64,000 bases of DNA from Planctomycetota bacterium (GTDB lineage: Bacteria > Planctomycetota > UBA1135 > JACQFD01). The notes beneath the pieces are model-generated. The model searched no databases, had not been told where the DNA came from, and worked only from the letters and a program-made list of their open reading frames with translations. The DNA is taken from NCBI GenBank assembly GCA_016792805.1, contig JAEUHX010000069.1, positions 26,703-90,702 of the forward strand, read 5' to 3'. The position numbers and the translations under genes are program-made. This document shows positions 32,226-40,755 of the stretch, piece by piece; position 1 is the stretch's first letter, and each line of letters opens with the position of its first letter.

Positions 32226-33368
32226 TTACTTCTTATCCGAGCCGTGCGCCGCCATGGCGAAGCTCGCATCGCAGTAGTCTTCAAAGCCGAAGGGATCCTC
32301 CGGAGTCGAAGGCTTGAAGTAGCCGAGTTTTTCCGCGTAGCGCTGGATCTCCTCGAAATCCGGACGGGCCGGAACAAGATTCGTGTACTTCACGCGGTCG
32401 AGCGGTTTTGTGAGAACGAATCGCAGGAGCTCCGGCGGCTGGGCGTAGTACTTCGCGTGTGCGCCGATGGCCGCCGCCTGAGACCGGTGATCCGTCGTCC
32501 AGTTGCTGGGCAGCACAATATTATTATCGTCAGCCTTCGTGCCGTCGCCTTCCTTGTGGAGCCCCGCAACGAGTTCCTCACCCGACGCGTCGATCCACCT
32601 GCCCGAGGCCGAGATCCCCGCAACGAGTTCCTCGACGAGGGGACGGTTTTCGCGAATCAGGTCTTCGCTGACCGCCAGCACGCATGAGATGAAGTTGGGC
32701 CAGATATCTTTTGTGAAGTACAACACTCGACCGAAGCCGGCGATCTCGCTCTTGGCGGCGTGCGGTTCGCCGATGATGTACGCGTCGACGGCACCTTTCT
32801 GTAGCATCGAAGGGTGTTCCGGCGGCGGCACCGGCACAAGCGTCAGGTCGTCCTCTTTCATGCCCTCTTTCTCGAGCTGCCGGGCCAGCAGGATCCGCTG
32901 ATTCGAGTACATGTGGGGCACTGCGATCTTCTTACCCTTCAGGTCCTTGAAGGTTCGGTAAGGAGAATCCTTGTGCACGATGATCGTTGTCCCGTCGCGG
33001 TGTCCGAGATGGACGATCTTGATCGGCGTGCCTTGTCTCCGAAGCGTCATCGCGAGCGGCGCCAAGATGAACGAAGCGTGGAGCTGCTTGCTCTTGAAGT
33101 CTTCAGCGACCGCTTCGAAATTTGTGTACTTCTTCGACTTGAAGACCGAGCCCGAGTCGGTGTGCGTCGTCACCCAGTTCGTCACGGGGCAGGTCAGATG
33201 GCAGGTCACGGGCAGGAAGCCCACCGTCAGCTCACCGCGCTGCTCGCTCCCCCCCTGCAGCCGCCGAAGGAAGCTGGGCCAGCCACCGAGATTGAGCTGC
33301 ACGTGAAGGGCGAAGAGCCCTCCGAGGATGCCGACCGCCACGAGAGCGGCCTTCGCCGTAGGTTTCAT
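32226..33368 (-). CDS. ABC importer substrate-binding protein, NMT1/NrtA-like
   Basis: 380 aa. An N-terminal hydrophobic helix (KAALVAVGILGGLFALHV) works as signal or anchor. The SBP fold reads ELTVGFLPVTCHLTCPVTNW, then FEAVAEDFKSKQLHASFILA, DLKGKKIAVPHMYSNQR and a GAVDAYIIGEPHAAKSEIAG hinge. This resembles the NMT1/THI5, SsuA and NrtA families. The paired Cys in TCHLTCP close to the ligand-contact loop is notable and may bind metal or form a disulfide. AGGAA lies 6 nt before the ATG. First gene of a three-gene importer operon; ligand unknown (sulfonate, nitrate and pyrimidine-like ligands are all handled by this family). Confidence 0.85.
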   Translation of the reverse strand: MKPTAKAALVAVGILGGLFALHVQLNLGGWPSFLRRLQGGSEQRGELTVGFLPVTCHLTCPVTNWVTTHTDSGSVFKSKKYTNFEAVAEDFKSKQLHASFILAPLAMTLRRQGTPIKIVHLGHRDGTTIIVHKDSPYRTFKDLKGKKIAVPHMYSNQRILLARQLEKEGMKEDDLTLVPVPPPEHPSMLQKGAVDAYIIGEPHAAKSEIAGFGRVLYFTKDIWPNFISCVLAVSEDLIRENRPLVEELVAGISASGRWIDASGEELVAGLHKEGDGTKADDNNIVLPSNWTTDHRSQAAAIGAHAKYYAQPPELLRFVLTKPLDRVKYTNLVPARPDFEEIQRYAEKLGYFKPSTPEDPFGFEDYCDASFAMAAHGSDKK

Positions 33369-33382
33369 GCGGATTCCTTATG

Positions 33383-33445
33383 GGTCACGCCGGAAGTGTG
33401 GGCGCAAAGCCCAGGCTACGTCGGGATAGAGAAAAACGTGCCGCC
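33383..33445 (+). ncRNA. Candidate riboswitch-like aptamer (possible divergent c-di-GMP-I)
   Basis: A stem CACGC/GTGTG (33386-33390, 33396-33400) with a CGGAA loop is immediately followed by GGCGCAAAGCCCAGGCTACG and then GGGATAG...TGCCG. The order hairpin with purine-rich loop, GGxCGCAAAGCC, GGxCTACG, GGxTAG...GCCG echoes the GEMM-I (c-di-GMP-I) consensus, but the 5' GGCAAACC element is not evident. A strong terminator lies about 120 nt downstream and the next gene on the plus strand is a LuxR regulator. It could be an unrelated structured leader or small RNA. Confidence 0.28.
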
Positions 33446-33566
33446 TCAAGAGACCCCGGTCTCCAACCGATAACTGGCCCGGGAGCGCGGAAGACCTCAG
33501 ATGGTCATCCGCGGGGCAGAGGGGACCCTCAAGAGCCGCGCCTTGATGGCGAGGGCTGTTGAGGGT

Positions 33567-33598
33567 GGGCCGACGCGAAGCGTCGGCCCTTTTTGTTT
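33567..33598 (+). terminator. Strong intrinsic terminator in the luxR leader
   Basis: GGGCCGACGC (33567-33576) pairs perfectly with GCGTCGGCCC (33580-33589) around a GAA loop, followed by TTTTTGTTT. No coding gene precedes it on this strand: the adjacent gene (32226-33368) is divergent. The transcript it terminates must therefore start within the intergenic region, as expected of an attenuated leader or small RNA. An upstream CCCTCAA/TTGAGGG pairing (about 33526-33565) could compete. Confidence 0.85.
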
Positions 33599-33763
33599 CC
33601 AGCCCAAATCAAGGCCAGGCAACGACTTGCGCAGTCCAAGTTTTTCTACTGGCTACCCCCGGTGGAAGGCGTTACCCCTCTAGCGCCTCCCCCGGACTCC
33701 CGGTGGTAGGCTGTGATCGATTGGCGGGCACTTGGCCACGCAATTCCTACCTCCCTAACCACC

Positions 33764-34921
33764 ATGTCTGTCCGAGACTTTGCAACCCTGCGTACCGTTT
33801 CCACCACCTCTTTACGTGCCGAGCTCCTGGAGCGTCTTGCTTCGACGCCGGAGCCGAACTGGAACGCCGTTGGCGAATTCCTGCGCTCGAGCTTCGAGGC
33901 AGATCACTGCGTGATCTCCCTGTGGCTGGCACCGGGCGCACATGAGCTTCTCGGAAGCGCCGGCCTCTCGACGGAATGGGCCGCCCGCTATGAGGAGCGA
34001 TTCTCCGATCTGAATCCCTATGTTACAGAAGCGCGACGGCGCCGGCCCCAGGGCGGTGATCCGCTCGTCGCCACCGGGGATCAGCTCGTTCCGTTCCAGC
34101 GCGCTCGCGAAATGACGTTCTATCGAGAGTTCTGCGCCCCGCTGAATGTCAATGATTCGCTCGGCGCCATGCTCTTCGATGGGCAGCGTCCGTTGGGCCA
34201 CGTCTCCCTGCGTCGGGCGAGCGGCCGCATTCGCTACGGCGAAGCGGAGGTCGCGCGCCTGCGCTCCGTCTGTGACGTGCTCTCCGCTTCGCTCAAGCGC
34301 AGCCGCATGCTGCGCGAGCTGAAGGCGCGCAACGTGGCCTTTGATCGCCTTGCGACGACCGAGGGCCAGGGCTTCGTCCTCTTTGACCACCGAGGCGTGG
34401 TGCTCGATTTTGCGGGCGCCGGCACGGGGGTCGTCGAGAACGACCGCGAGCGGCTCCATTCCGCTGTGGCGGCCTACCTCGAAGATCCGACGCGCGCGAC
34501 CGGCAACTTCTCCACATTCCCGTCGGAGGAGCTGAAGGAGCGTGCCGCCGCGGGCGAGACGCTTCCTGCGGACTTCTCCTTCGAGATGCGTCGCGTCCCA
34601 ATCGAAGGTCGTTCGCGCGTTTTGTGCATTCTCACTACTCGGACGCTGGCGACGCCGACTTCGGTGAGCCTCCCGACCGACGTGCACTTCACGCCCCGGG
34701 AGCGCGAGGTGCTCGCGCTGCTGGCGAAGGGGCTCGACAACATGTCGATCGCGAAGTCGCTGAAGATCGGCCTCTACACGACCAAGGATCACGTGAAGGC
34801 GATCTTCCGCAAGCTCGGCGTGCACACGCGCGCTGAGGCAGTTGCCATGCTCGCCCGAGGAGCGGGGCGCAACGGCGCGAACGGCACGCAAGCGCCGACG
34901 CCCACACCTGCGAACTCGTAG
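33764..34921 (+). CDS. LuxR-type transcriptional regulator, paralogue 1
   Basis: 385 aa from ATG 33764 (MSVRDFATLRTVSTTSL); a GTG at 33713 is the alternative. The N-terminal ~190 residues form an unidentified sensor region. A middle region has a PAS-like strand (GFVLFDHRGVVLDFAGAGTG). The C-terminal HTH is clear: FTPREREVLALLAKGLDNMS, then IAKSLKIGLYTTKDHVKAIF and RKLGVHTRAEAVAML. No phosphoacceptor receiver domain is visible, so control is probably by a small ligand or by abundance. Preceded by a leader with an intrinsic terminator (33567-33598), implying control by early termination. Paralogous to 35122-36222. Confidence 0.85.
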   Translation: MSVRDFATLRTVSTTSLRAELLERLASTPEPNWNAVGEFLRSSFEADHCVISLWLAPGAHELLGSAGLSTEWAARYEERFSDLNPYVTEARRRRPQGGDPLVATGDQLVPFQRAREMTFYREFCAPLNVNDSLGAMLFDGQRPLGHVSLRRASGRIRYGEAEVARLRSVCDVLSASLKRSRMLRELKARNVAFDRLATTEGQGFVLFDHRGVVLDFAGAGTGVVENDRERLHSAVAAYLEDPTRATGNFSTFPSEELKERAAAGETLPADFSFEMRRVPIEGRSRVLCILTTRTLATPTSVSLPTDVHFTPREREVLALLAKGLDNMSIAKSLKIGLYTTKDHVKAIFRKLGVHTRAEAVAMLARGAGRNGANGTQAPTPTPANS

Positions 34922-34939
34922 CGACTCGTCTCTCGACCT

Positions 34940-34982
34940 GCGCGGCTGCCTGAGTTCCGGCTCAGGCGGCCGCGCTGTGTTT
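34940..34982 (+). terminator. Terminator after luxR paralogue 1
   Basis: GCGCGGCTGCCTGAG (34940-34954) pairs with CTCAGGCGGCCGCGC (34961-34975) with a single central mismatch and a TTCCGG loop, followed by TGTGTTT. It starts 19 nt after the stop codon. Confidence 0.75.
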
Positions 34983-35121
34983 CCGGGGATCGACTCCCAC
35001 ATCGAGGGCGACTCGCTCGAGTGCCCTCGTGAGTGTCATTTCTCTTCGGTGAACCGGCGAAGTTGGGCGAAGCCGTGCTTGCTCAGCACTAGTGTTGATC
35101 CGACCTCAACGCGGACCGCGC

Positions 35122-36222
35122 ATGACCGAACCGCCGCCGACGAATCTCCGCTCCGAGCTCCTCGAGCGGACCCACGCCTGTCCGGAGCCCGAATGGTCGG
35201 AGGTGGCGACCCTCCTCAGAGATGCCTTCGGCGCCGATCTCGCCTTTTTGTGGATTTTTCATCGATTCGGCGGTGCGGAGCTCCTGTCGACGGCCGGCGG
35301 TAATGGGGAGCACTCCCACTCCTGGACCATTTCGGAGCTCAGCAGCAACCCCTACCTGACCTTCGCCGCGCAATGCTGCGAGCAGGAGTCGGTGCCGGTC
35401 GTGGAGGAGGGTGACCGCTCGCTTCCACCGGAGAGCGTTCGAGACTCGGGGTTCTTCCGCGAGGTGCTGGAGCCGATGCGCGCTGACGACACGCTGGCGG
35501 CCTATTTCCCCGACCAGGGGCGAGCGCTGGGGCATTTGCTTCTCGCCCGCGCGCCCCGCGCCGCGCGCTACGGCGAGAAGGAACTGCAGGGGCTGCGCTC
35601 GGTCGTGGACATTTTGGGCTCCGCGCTCGCGCGAACGCGTGCCATGGGCGAGCTGCGTCACCGCGCGGCGGCGCTCGAGTATCGGCTCCAGGCGATGTCG
35701 GGAGGATTTGTGCTCTTCGACGGGTGGGGCCGTCCCATTGACTCCGACGAAGCGGGAGAGCGCGCCGCGGCTGCGTGCGGCGGGGCGCTGCTTGACGCCG
35801 TTCGCCGAATCGCCGCTGCGATTCCGATGGGCACTACGCGCTTGGCCGAATCGAAGACCACAAGCAGCACTCTCGAGATTCACGGCCAGAAGGTCCGGCT
35901 TTTCGGCCGGGCGCTCAGCGGACGCCTCCGCGTGTGGTGCTTCTTCGCATCTCCCGCGCTCCAGACTGTGCCGCTTACCACAATTCATGTTCCTGCAAAT
36001 GTTTCGTTCACTTCGCGGGAACGTGAGGTGCTCGTGCTTCTCGCGAAGGGTCTCGACAACCAGAGCCTCGCACAGGAGCTGGGCATCGGCCTCTACACCA
36101 CAAAAGATCACCTCAAGGCGATCTTCCGAAAGCTCAACGTTCGAACGCGCGCAGAAGCTGTTGCATTCCTTGCTTCCGGCGTCGAGCCTGTGCGAAAGCG
36201 CAGCGACCGCACTGTAACTTAG
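35122..36222 (+). CDS. LuxR-type transcriptional regulator, paralogue 2
   Basis: 366 aa from ATG 35122 (MTEPPPTNLRSELLERT). Same plan as the upstream paralogue: similar opening (LRxELLERxxxxPEPxW), sensor-like region with FFREVLEPMRADDTLAAYF, PAS-like GFVLFDGWGRPIDSDEAG and a C-terminal HTH, FTSREREVLVLLAKGLDNQS then LAQELGIGLYTTKDHLKAIF. The pair probably arose by tandem duplication and has diverged in the sensor part. Each has its own terminator, suggesting separate regulation. Target genes cannot be inferred; the flanking genes do not form an obvious regulon. Confidence 0.84.
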   Translation: MTEPPPTNLRSELLERTHACPEPEWSEVATLLRDAFGADLAFLWIFHRFGGAELLSTAGGNGEHSHSWTISELSSNPYLTFAAQCCEQESVPVVEEGDRSLPPESVRDSGFFREVLEPMRADDTLAAYFPDQGRALGHLLLARAPRAARYGEKELQGLRSVVDILGSALARTRAMGELRHRAAALEYRLQAMSGGFVLFDGWGRPIDSDEAGERAAAACGGALLDAVRRIAAAIPMGTTRLAESKTTSSTLEIHGQKVRLFGRALSGRLRVWCFFASPALQTVPLTTIHVPANVSFTSREREVLVLLAKGLDNQSLAQELGIGLYTTKDHLKAIFRKLNVRTRAEAVAFLASGVEPVRKRSDRTVT

Positions 36223-36231
36223 TTACAGTGC
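36209..36231. terminator. Perfect palindrome overlapping the stop codon, between convergent genes
   Basis: GCACTGTAAC (36209-36218) pairs perfectly with GTTACAGTGC (36222-36231) around TTA. The stop TAG of the LuxR gene is in the loop and stem. The convergent PfpI-like gene ends at 36234, so one hairpin could terminate both transcripts. Confidence 0.55.
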
Positions 36232-36233
36232 CG

Positions 36234-36806
36234 TCAGCGCGCGGCGCGCTCGTCGAGGAAGCGCAGCATGGCCCGGCAGAATTCGGGCAGGTCGTCGGGA
36301 GTCCGCGAACTCACGAGATTGCGATCGACCACGACCGCCTCGTCCGACCAGAGGGCGCCGGCGTTCACCACGTCGTCGCGGATGGCGCCCACGGAGGTCA
36401 TCCGGCGTCCGCGAACGATCCCCGCCGAGACCGGGACCCATGGGCCATGGCAGATCGAAGCCACAAGGGCGCCGCGGCGGTCGAGTTCCGCCACGAGATT
36501 CAAGACGACGCGCGAGCGCCGCAGACGGTCGGGCGCCCAGCCGCCGGGGATGACGATCCCGTCGAGCGCTGAGGCCGAGAGCGCCTCGAAGGTCACGTCC
36601 TCCTTCTGGGGATATCCATGCTTCCCGCTGTATTTCCCGCGGCCTGGTCCCGCCACCACCACCTCGACGCCGTGCTCCAGCAGACGTAGCCGCGGGTACT
36701 GGAGCTCGAGATCCTCGTAGTGGTCCTCGACGAGGATGGCGACGCGCAGGGCGTTCGGACGGGTGCGAGGCGGCTTCTCGGCGACGCGGCGCAGCTTCTT
36801 GGGCAT
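36234..36806 (-). CDS. DJ-1/PfpI-family protein (type 1 glutamine amidotransferase-like)
   Basis: 190 aa. RVAILVEDHYEDLELQYPRL gives the first strand with the acidic residue (E of DHYEDLE) that supports the nucleophile. ASICHGPWVPVSAGIVRGRR contains the nucleophilic elbow Cys followed by His, as in PfpI/DJ-1 enzymes. Likely glyoxalase III-like, protease-like or protein-repair activity in the cytoplasm; the family is functionally diverse. ATG 36806 adds a basic ~20-residue leader before the core. Convergent with the second LuxR gene. Confidence 0.88.
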   Translation of the reverse strand: MPKKLRRVAEKPPRTRPNALRVAILVEDHYEDLELQYPRLRLLEHGVEVVVAGPGRGKYSGKHGYPQKEDVTFEALSASALDGIVIPGGWAPDRLRRSRVVLNLVAELDRRGALVASICHGPWVPVSAGIVRGRRMTSVGAIRDDVVNAGALWSDEAVVVDRNLVSSRTPDDLPEFCRAMLRFLDERAAR

Positions 36807-36894
36807 GGGTTCCCTTACCTAGAGCAAGGAGCGGGGAGCATACCCGTGGGCACGCTCCGTCGCGGGTGATAGCATCTTCCGCCGCTGCCCCCAA

Positions 36895-39564
36895 ATGTTG
36901 CCCGCGAACGTCCAAAGCCGCCTCGCATCCGAGTTCCATATCTCCGCGGAAGCCGTCGCCTCGTTTGAGGAGAAGGTTGCCGCTGGCGATCCCATCCCTT
37001 ACCTCGTGCGCCGTTTCCCCGACCTCTTCCCGGGGCTCGGAATCCATGCGCTTCGGCGGCTTCGCAGCCGTATCGAGGACGCGCGCGAGCTCGAGCAACG
37101 CCGTGCGAATCTGTTGAAATCGCTCGACTCGCTCGGCGAGGCTGGCGAGGCGTTGCGGGGGCTCGTGAAGGCCGCCCACGATGCCCACCAGCTCGATGAC
37201 GTCTCCGCCCACCTGCGCAAGCACAAGGGCACGCGCGGCGCCGAAGCCGTCGCCAAGGGGCTTGAGCCGCTTGCGGACGTCATGGCCATCGGGAAAAACG
37301 ACGGAAAGTCGCCCGACGAACTTGCGGCAGGATTTGTGAACGCCGAGAAGGGCATCACGACGGCGCAGGAGGCCCTCCACGGCGCGTCGGCAATCCTTAC
37401 AGAACGTTTCGTCGGCGAGCCGGACATTCGGGCGCGCGTGCGGCGCGAGCTGCGCGACCGAGGCGAAATTGTTGCAAAGGTGTTCGATGCGTCGAAGCCC
37501 GGCGCCGAGCGCTACAAGGATTTGTTTGATCATCGCGAGCGCGGCAAGTCGATGCCTCCGCGCCGCTACTTGCGTCTGCGGCGTGCCGAGCGCGAGAAGA
37601 TTCTGAAGCTCTCGGTGGAAGTGAACGTGGATCAGCTCGTCGGCGAGCTCGAGAAGGCGCACGTCGGCGAGGCCCCCGAGAATGCCACAGATAGTGACCG
37701 CGCCATTCTCGAAATTCGCCGGGCTGCGCTTCGGGAGGCGATCTCGAGGCATCTCCTCGGCGCCCTCGAAGTCGACGTGCGCTCCGATTGGAAGGAGCGT
37801 GGCGACCTCGAGTCGATCTCCTTCCTGCGTCGAAATCTGCGTTCGATGCTTCACCGCCCGCCTCTCGGCCGCGTGCGGGTGATGGGCGTCGAGCCGGGCG
37901 TGCGCAAGGGAATCCGCGTCGCCATCGCCGACGAGTCGGGCAGCTATGTGTGCGATGCGACTCTGCCGAACGACGGCGATGAGCGCGCCACCGGACTCGA
38001 GCAGGCGCGCGCGCTTCTGCGCGAGCACAAGGTCGCCGGCATTTCTTTGAGCGCAGGCGAGGCGGGATCGGCGGCTGCCGCGTTCTTCCTCGAAGCGCTC
38101 CAAGGCTGGACTCCCGACGCAGAAAACCCGACGCCTCTTCCGGAGATCTTCCGGGTGCCTGACGTCGGTACCGCTGCCGTGGCCAATTCTCCCGAAGCGC
38201 GCGAGGAGTTCGGCGACAAGGCCGTCCCGGTGCGCGCCGCGATGTCGATGGCGCGGCGTCTCCAGGATCCCTTGGCGGAACTCGTCAAAGTGGATGCGAA
38301 GACGCTCGCTGGCGGGCACCACGGGCTTGACGTAGCACGCGGCCGCCTCGATCGGATGCTTGCGGATGAGGTGGAAGCGTGCGTGTACGAGGTGCCCGTC
38401 GACCTCAATCAAGCGCCGGCGCCGCTCTTGGCGCTGGTCGGTGCGATGGGCACCGAGAATGCCAAGAAAATTGTGGAGTTCCGCACCAAGGACGGCGCGT
38501 TCCCGACGCGGCTATCGCTTGCCCGCGTTGGCCTGGACGAGCGCGCATACGACCGTTCTGTGGCATTCCTGCGCGTCATCGGCGGCGAGACGCCGCTCGA
38601 TGAGACGGGCGTGCATCCGGCCCATGAATCGGTGGCATCCAAGATCGTTGCTGCCGCTGGCGTGGCGACGGTCCGGGAGCTCACCCCCGAGAATATGGGA
38701 GCGCTCAAGCCCGAGGAGCTTGCCGACGAGCAGACACCGCTCTCGCTCGTTCGCCTGGTCGGCGAATTGTTGTTGGATCGCGGAACCGACCCTCGCGGGC
38801 ATGTGCTGCCGACGCCGGTCAACCCGGGTGTCCGCACCATGGGCGACCTGAAGCAGGGTCAGGAGCTCGAGGGAATTGTAAGGGGCATGGCGCCCTTCGG
38901 CGTTTTTGTGGACATTGGGATCGCCCACGAGGGGCTGATCCACATTTCTGAGCTTTGCGACGACTATGTGGAGGATGCTGCACAGCTCGTTCACGTAGGC
39001 CAGCGTGTGCGCGTGCGCGTGCTCGAGGTCGATCCTGCCAAGCGCAAGATCGCGCTCACGATGCGCAGCGAAGAATCGCGCAAGCGTGCTCAAGAGGAGC
39101 GCGAGAGGCTGCGGCAGGAGCGCCAGGCGGCCCGCGAACGGCGCAAGCAGCGCATCGCAGCGCGGAAAGCGTCGGAGGCGGCCCAGGCTGCGGGAGCCCC
39201 GGCCGGTGCCCCCGAAGGCGCTGCCCCGCCCGCCGAGGGCGCCGAGCGTCGTGGGAATTTCCGCCGCGGCCGCGGCGAGCGGTTCCACGAAGGGGGCAGC
39301 GACGCGCGGCGCGGTCCGACGGTGGTCGCTCGCGCGGCGACGACACGTCGCGATGGCCTCGGCGGTCCCGGTGGCGGTGGCCGTGGCGATCGAAAGCGCG
39401 GGGACCGTCGAGGTGGCCCGCGTCGAGACGGACGCGGACGCGAGGATTTCCACGAAGAAAACTCCGACGCGCCGCGTCCGACGGAGCCGAAGCCTCAAAC
39501 TCCTCCGCCTCCGAACGCGTTCAAAAAGTTCTTCCAGCAACGCGGCATGATCGAGGGCTCGTAG
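36895..39564 (+). CDS. Divergent Tex-like RNA-binding protein with basic C-terminal tail
   Basis: 889 aa. Tex order is recognisable. An N-terminal helical region is followed by a YqgF-like RNase H segment (MGVEPGVRKGIRVAIADESG) that has drifted from the LGLDPG..TG consensus. A helix-hairpin-helix region (VYEVPVDLNQAPAPLLALVG to NAKKIVEFRTKDGAFPTR) comes next, then an S1 domain (ELEGIVRGMAPFGVFVDIGI to HISELCDDYVEDAA). After about residue 720 comes a Lys/Arg/Glu helix and a Gly/Arg-rich tail with RGR, RGG and GGPGGGGRG repeats, absent from ordinary Tex (about 720-780 aa). Probably cytoplasmic, transcription or RNA-turnover linked. Possible additional RNA or condensate-forming capacity from the tail is an inference. 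Confidence 0.82.
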   Translation: MLPANVQSRLASEFHISAEAVASFEEKVAAGDPIPYLVRRFPDLFPGLGIHALRRLRSRIEDARELEQRRANLLKSLDSLGEAGEALRGLVKAAHDAHQLDDVSAHLRKHKGTRGAEAVAKGLEPLADVMAIGKNDGKSPDELAAGFVNAEKGITTAQEALHGASAILTERFVGEPDIRARVRRELRDRGEIVAKVFDASKPGAERYKDLFDHRERGKSMPPRRYLRLRRAEREKILKLSVEVNVDQLVGELEKAHVGEAPENATDSDRAILEIRRAALREAISRHLLGALEVDVRSDWKERGDLESISFLRRNLRSMLHRPPLGRVRVMGVEPGVRKGIRVAIADESGSYVCDATLPNDGDERATGLEQARALLREHKVAGISLSAGEAGSAAAAFFLEALQGWTPDAENPTPLPEIFRVPDVGTAAVANSPEAREEFGDKAVPVRAAMSMARRLQDPLAELVKVDAKTLAGGHHGLDVARGRLDRMLADEVEACVYEVPVDLNQAPAPLLALVGAMGTENAKKIVEFRTKDGAFPTRLSLARVGLDERAYDRSVAFLRVIGGETPLDETGVHPAHESVASKIVAAAGVATVRELTPENMGALKPEELADEQTPLSLVRLVGELLLDRGTDPRGHVLPTPVNPGVRTMGDLKQGQELEGIVRGMAPFGVFVDIGIAHEGLIHISELCDDYVEDAAQLVHVGQRVRVRVLEVDPAKRKIALTMRSEESRKRAQEERERLRQERQAARERRKQRIAARKASEAAQAAGAPAGAPEGAAPPAEGAERRGNFRRGRGERFHEGGSDARRGPTVVARAATTRRDGLGGPGGGGRGDRKRGDRRGGPRRDGRGREDFHEENSDAPRPTEPKPQTPPPPNAFKKFFQQRGMIEGS

Positions 39565-39630
39565 CAGATCGTTGCTCGCGTCCCTTGGCTGTGACGCTCG
39601 CGACAGCCCTCTCTCCCACGCGACGAACCC

Positions 39631-40740
39631 ATGGCTCCGACCGCAGATCCCGAGCGAACACTCGATCTCGACCGGAGCGTGAGAGCCCTGCGGGCGCGCG
39701 CCTTCAGCGCCGACTTCCTTGCGGAAGGCGCTCTTCTCTCGGCGATCTTCCTCACGGTCGGTGCGGTCGGCGCTCTTCTGCTGAGAGGATTTGAACTCGA
39801 GACCGGAGCGCGGGCCGCGCTGCCGTTGTTGTTGGCGCTGCTTGCGCCCGCGATTTCTTGGGTGCGAGCCCGGCGCCGTCGAATCTCGGAAGGCGGAGCG
39901 GCCGCGTGGCTGGATGTTCGATGCGGTGCCACAGGCACGCTGCTGACCGCACAGGCGCAACGCGACCCGCGTTGGAGCGGCCGTGCTCGCGCTATTCTTG
40001 AGGATGCTCCGCCGTTGCCGGCATTGCCTTGGCGGATCTCCGCAACGCGCATCGCGCCCGCTGTCGCATTCGCGCTGCTGGCGCTTTTTGTGCCGCTTCC
40101 CAAAAGTGAAGCCAACTCATCGTCGCGATTTGCCGAGGCGGCCGTCCAGCGCCTGCAGGAGAAACTCGCGACGCTCGAGGAAATTGTGAACCTCGACGAG
40201 AAGGCGGAAGCGGATCTGGAGCGCCGCCTTGATCGTCTCGAGGAGCTCGCGAAGGAGGGACGGGCCGAGGCGGCCTTCGAGGCGATCGACCGATTCGAGT
40301 CGCAACTGGCCGAGCGGGCGCGCGAGCGCGCCGAGGTGATCGAATCGGCGAAAGAGGGGCTCGCCGATGCCGGCTCCGATTCGAAGGAGTCGGGCGAGGC
40401 AACTCAAGAGTCGCTTCAGGAGGCCCTTCGCGAAATCGCGATGAATCAGCTCCAGGGCATGGTTCCGAAGGAGCTGCTGGAAAAGGCCTCCATCGCTCCG
40501 GACTCATTACAGATTCCAGAGGGCGTCGAACTTACCCCCGAGCAGATCGCGGAGCTCTCCGCCGAGCTCCAGGCGGCGCTCGAGAGCAAGCTCATGGAGC
40601 TTACAAAAGCCGGCTTGCTCGATCGTTCTGACCTTGCGAGGCTCGGGAAGAGTAAGCTCGGGCGCGGCTCGGAGGTCGATGAGGAGGTCGAAATTCGCGA
40701 GCATGAGTGCGATGAGGAGTGCCCGGCCGGAGGCACCTGA
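39631..40740 (+). CDS. Membrane-anchored coiled-coil protein, first gene of MoxR locus
   Basis: 369 aa. Three hydrophobic segments (about 32-50, 62-80 and 141-157) are followed by a long charged helix (about 168-300: FAEAAVQRLQEKLATLEEIV, ADLERRLDRLEELAKEG). The C-terminus has a His/Cys cluster (IREHECDEECPAGG) that could bind metal. It stops at TGA 40738-40740; the same frame resumes 5 codons later as the next ORF. Gene order places it at the head of the MoxR-DUF58 operon. Similar membrane/coiled-coil proteins occur beside MoxR operons in Planctomycetota (recalled, not searched). Confidence 0.6.
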   Translation: MAPTADPERTLDLDRSVRALRARAFSADFLAEGALLSAIFLTVGAVGALLLRGFELETGARAALPLLLALLAPAISWVRARRRRISEGGAAAWLDVRCGATGTLLTAQAQRDPRWSGRARAILEDAPPLPALPWRISATRIAPAVAFALLALFVPLPKSEANSSSRFAEAAVQRLQEKLATLEEIVNLDEKAEADLERRLDRLEELAKEGRAEAAFEAIDRFESQLAERARERAEVIESAKEGLADAGSDSKESGEATQESLQEALREIAMNQLQGMVPKELLEKASIAPDSLQIPEGVELTPEQIAELSAELQAALESKLMELTKAGLLDRSDLARLGKSKLGRGSEVDEEVEIREHECDEECPAGGT

Positions 40741-40755
40741 AGCGGCACTGGGAAG

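Noticed and set aside
30232..33368. Assigning the importer to taurine or nitrate specifically
   Set aside because: ATPase, permease and SBP match the superfamily only; ligand-contact residues could not be assigned by eye.
33383..33445. TPP riboswitch for the NMT1-like SBP on the minus strand
   Set aside because: The reverse complement lacks the CUGAGA and ACCxGAUCxxGxUAAUxCCxGCGuaGGGAA blocks of the THI element.
36223..38412. 729-codon minus-strand ORF opposite tex
   Set aside because: Its C-terminal part is the antisense of the PfpI-like gene in another frame and the rest is antisense to Tex. The Tex frame carries S1 and HHH motifs.
38512..39960. 482-codon minus-strand ORF opposite the end of tex
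   Set aside because: Antisense to the S1 domain and RGG tail; low-complexity Arg/Ser composition.
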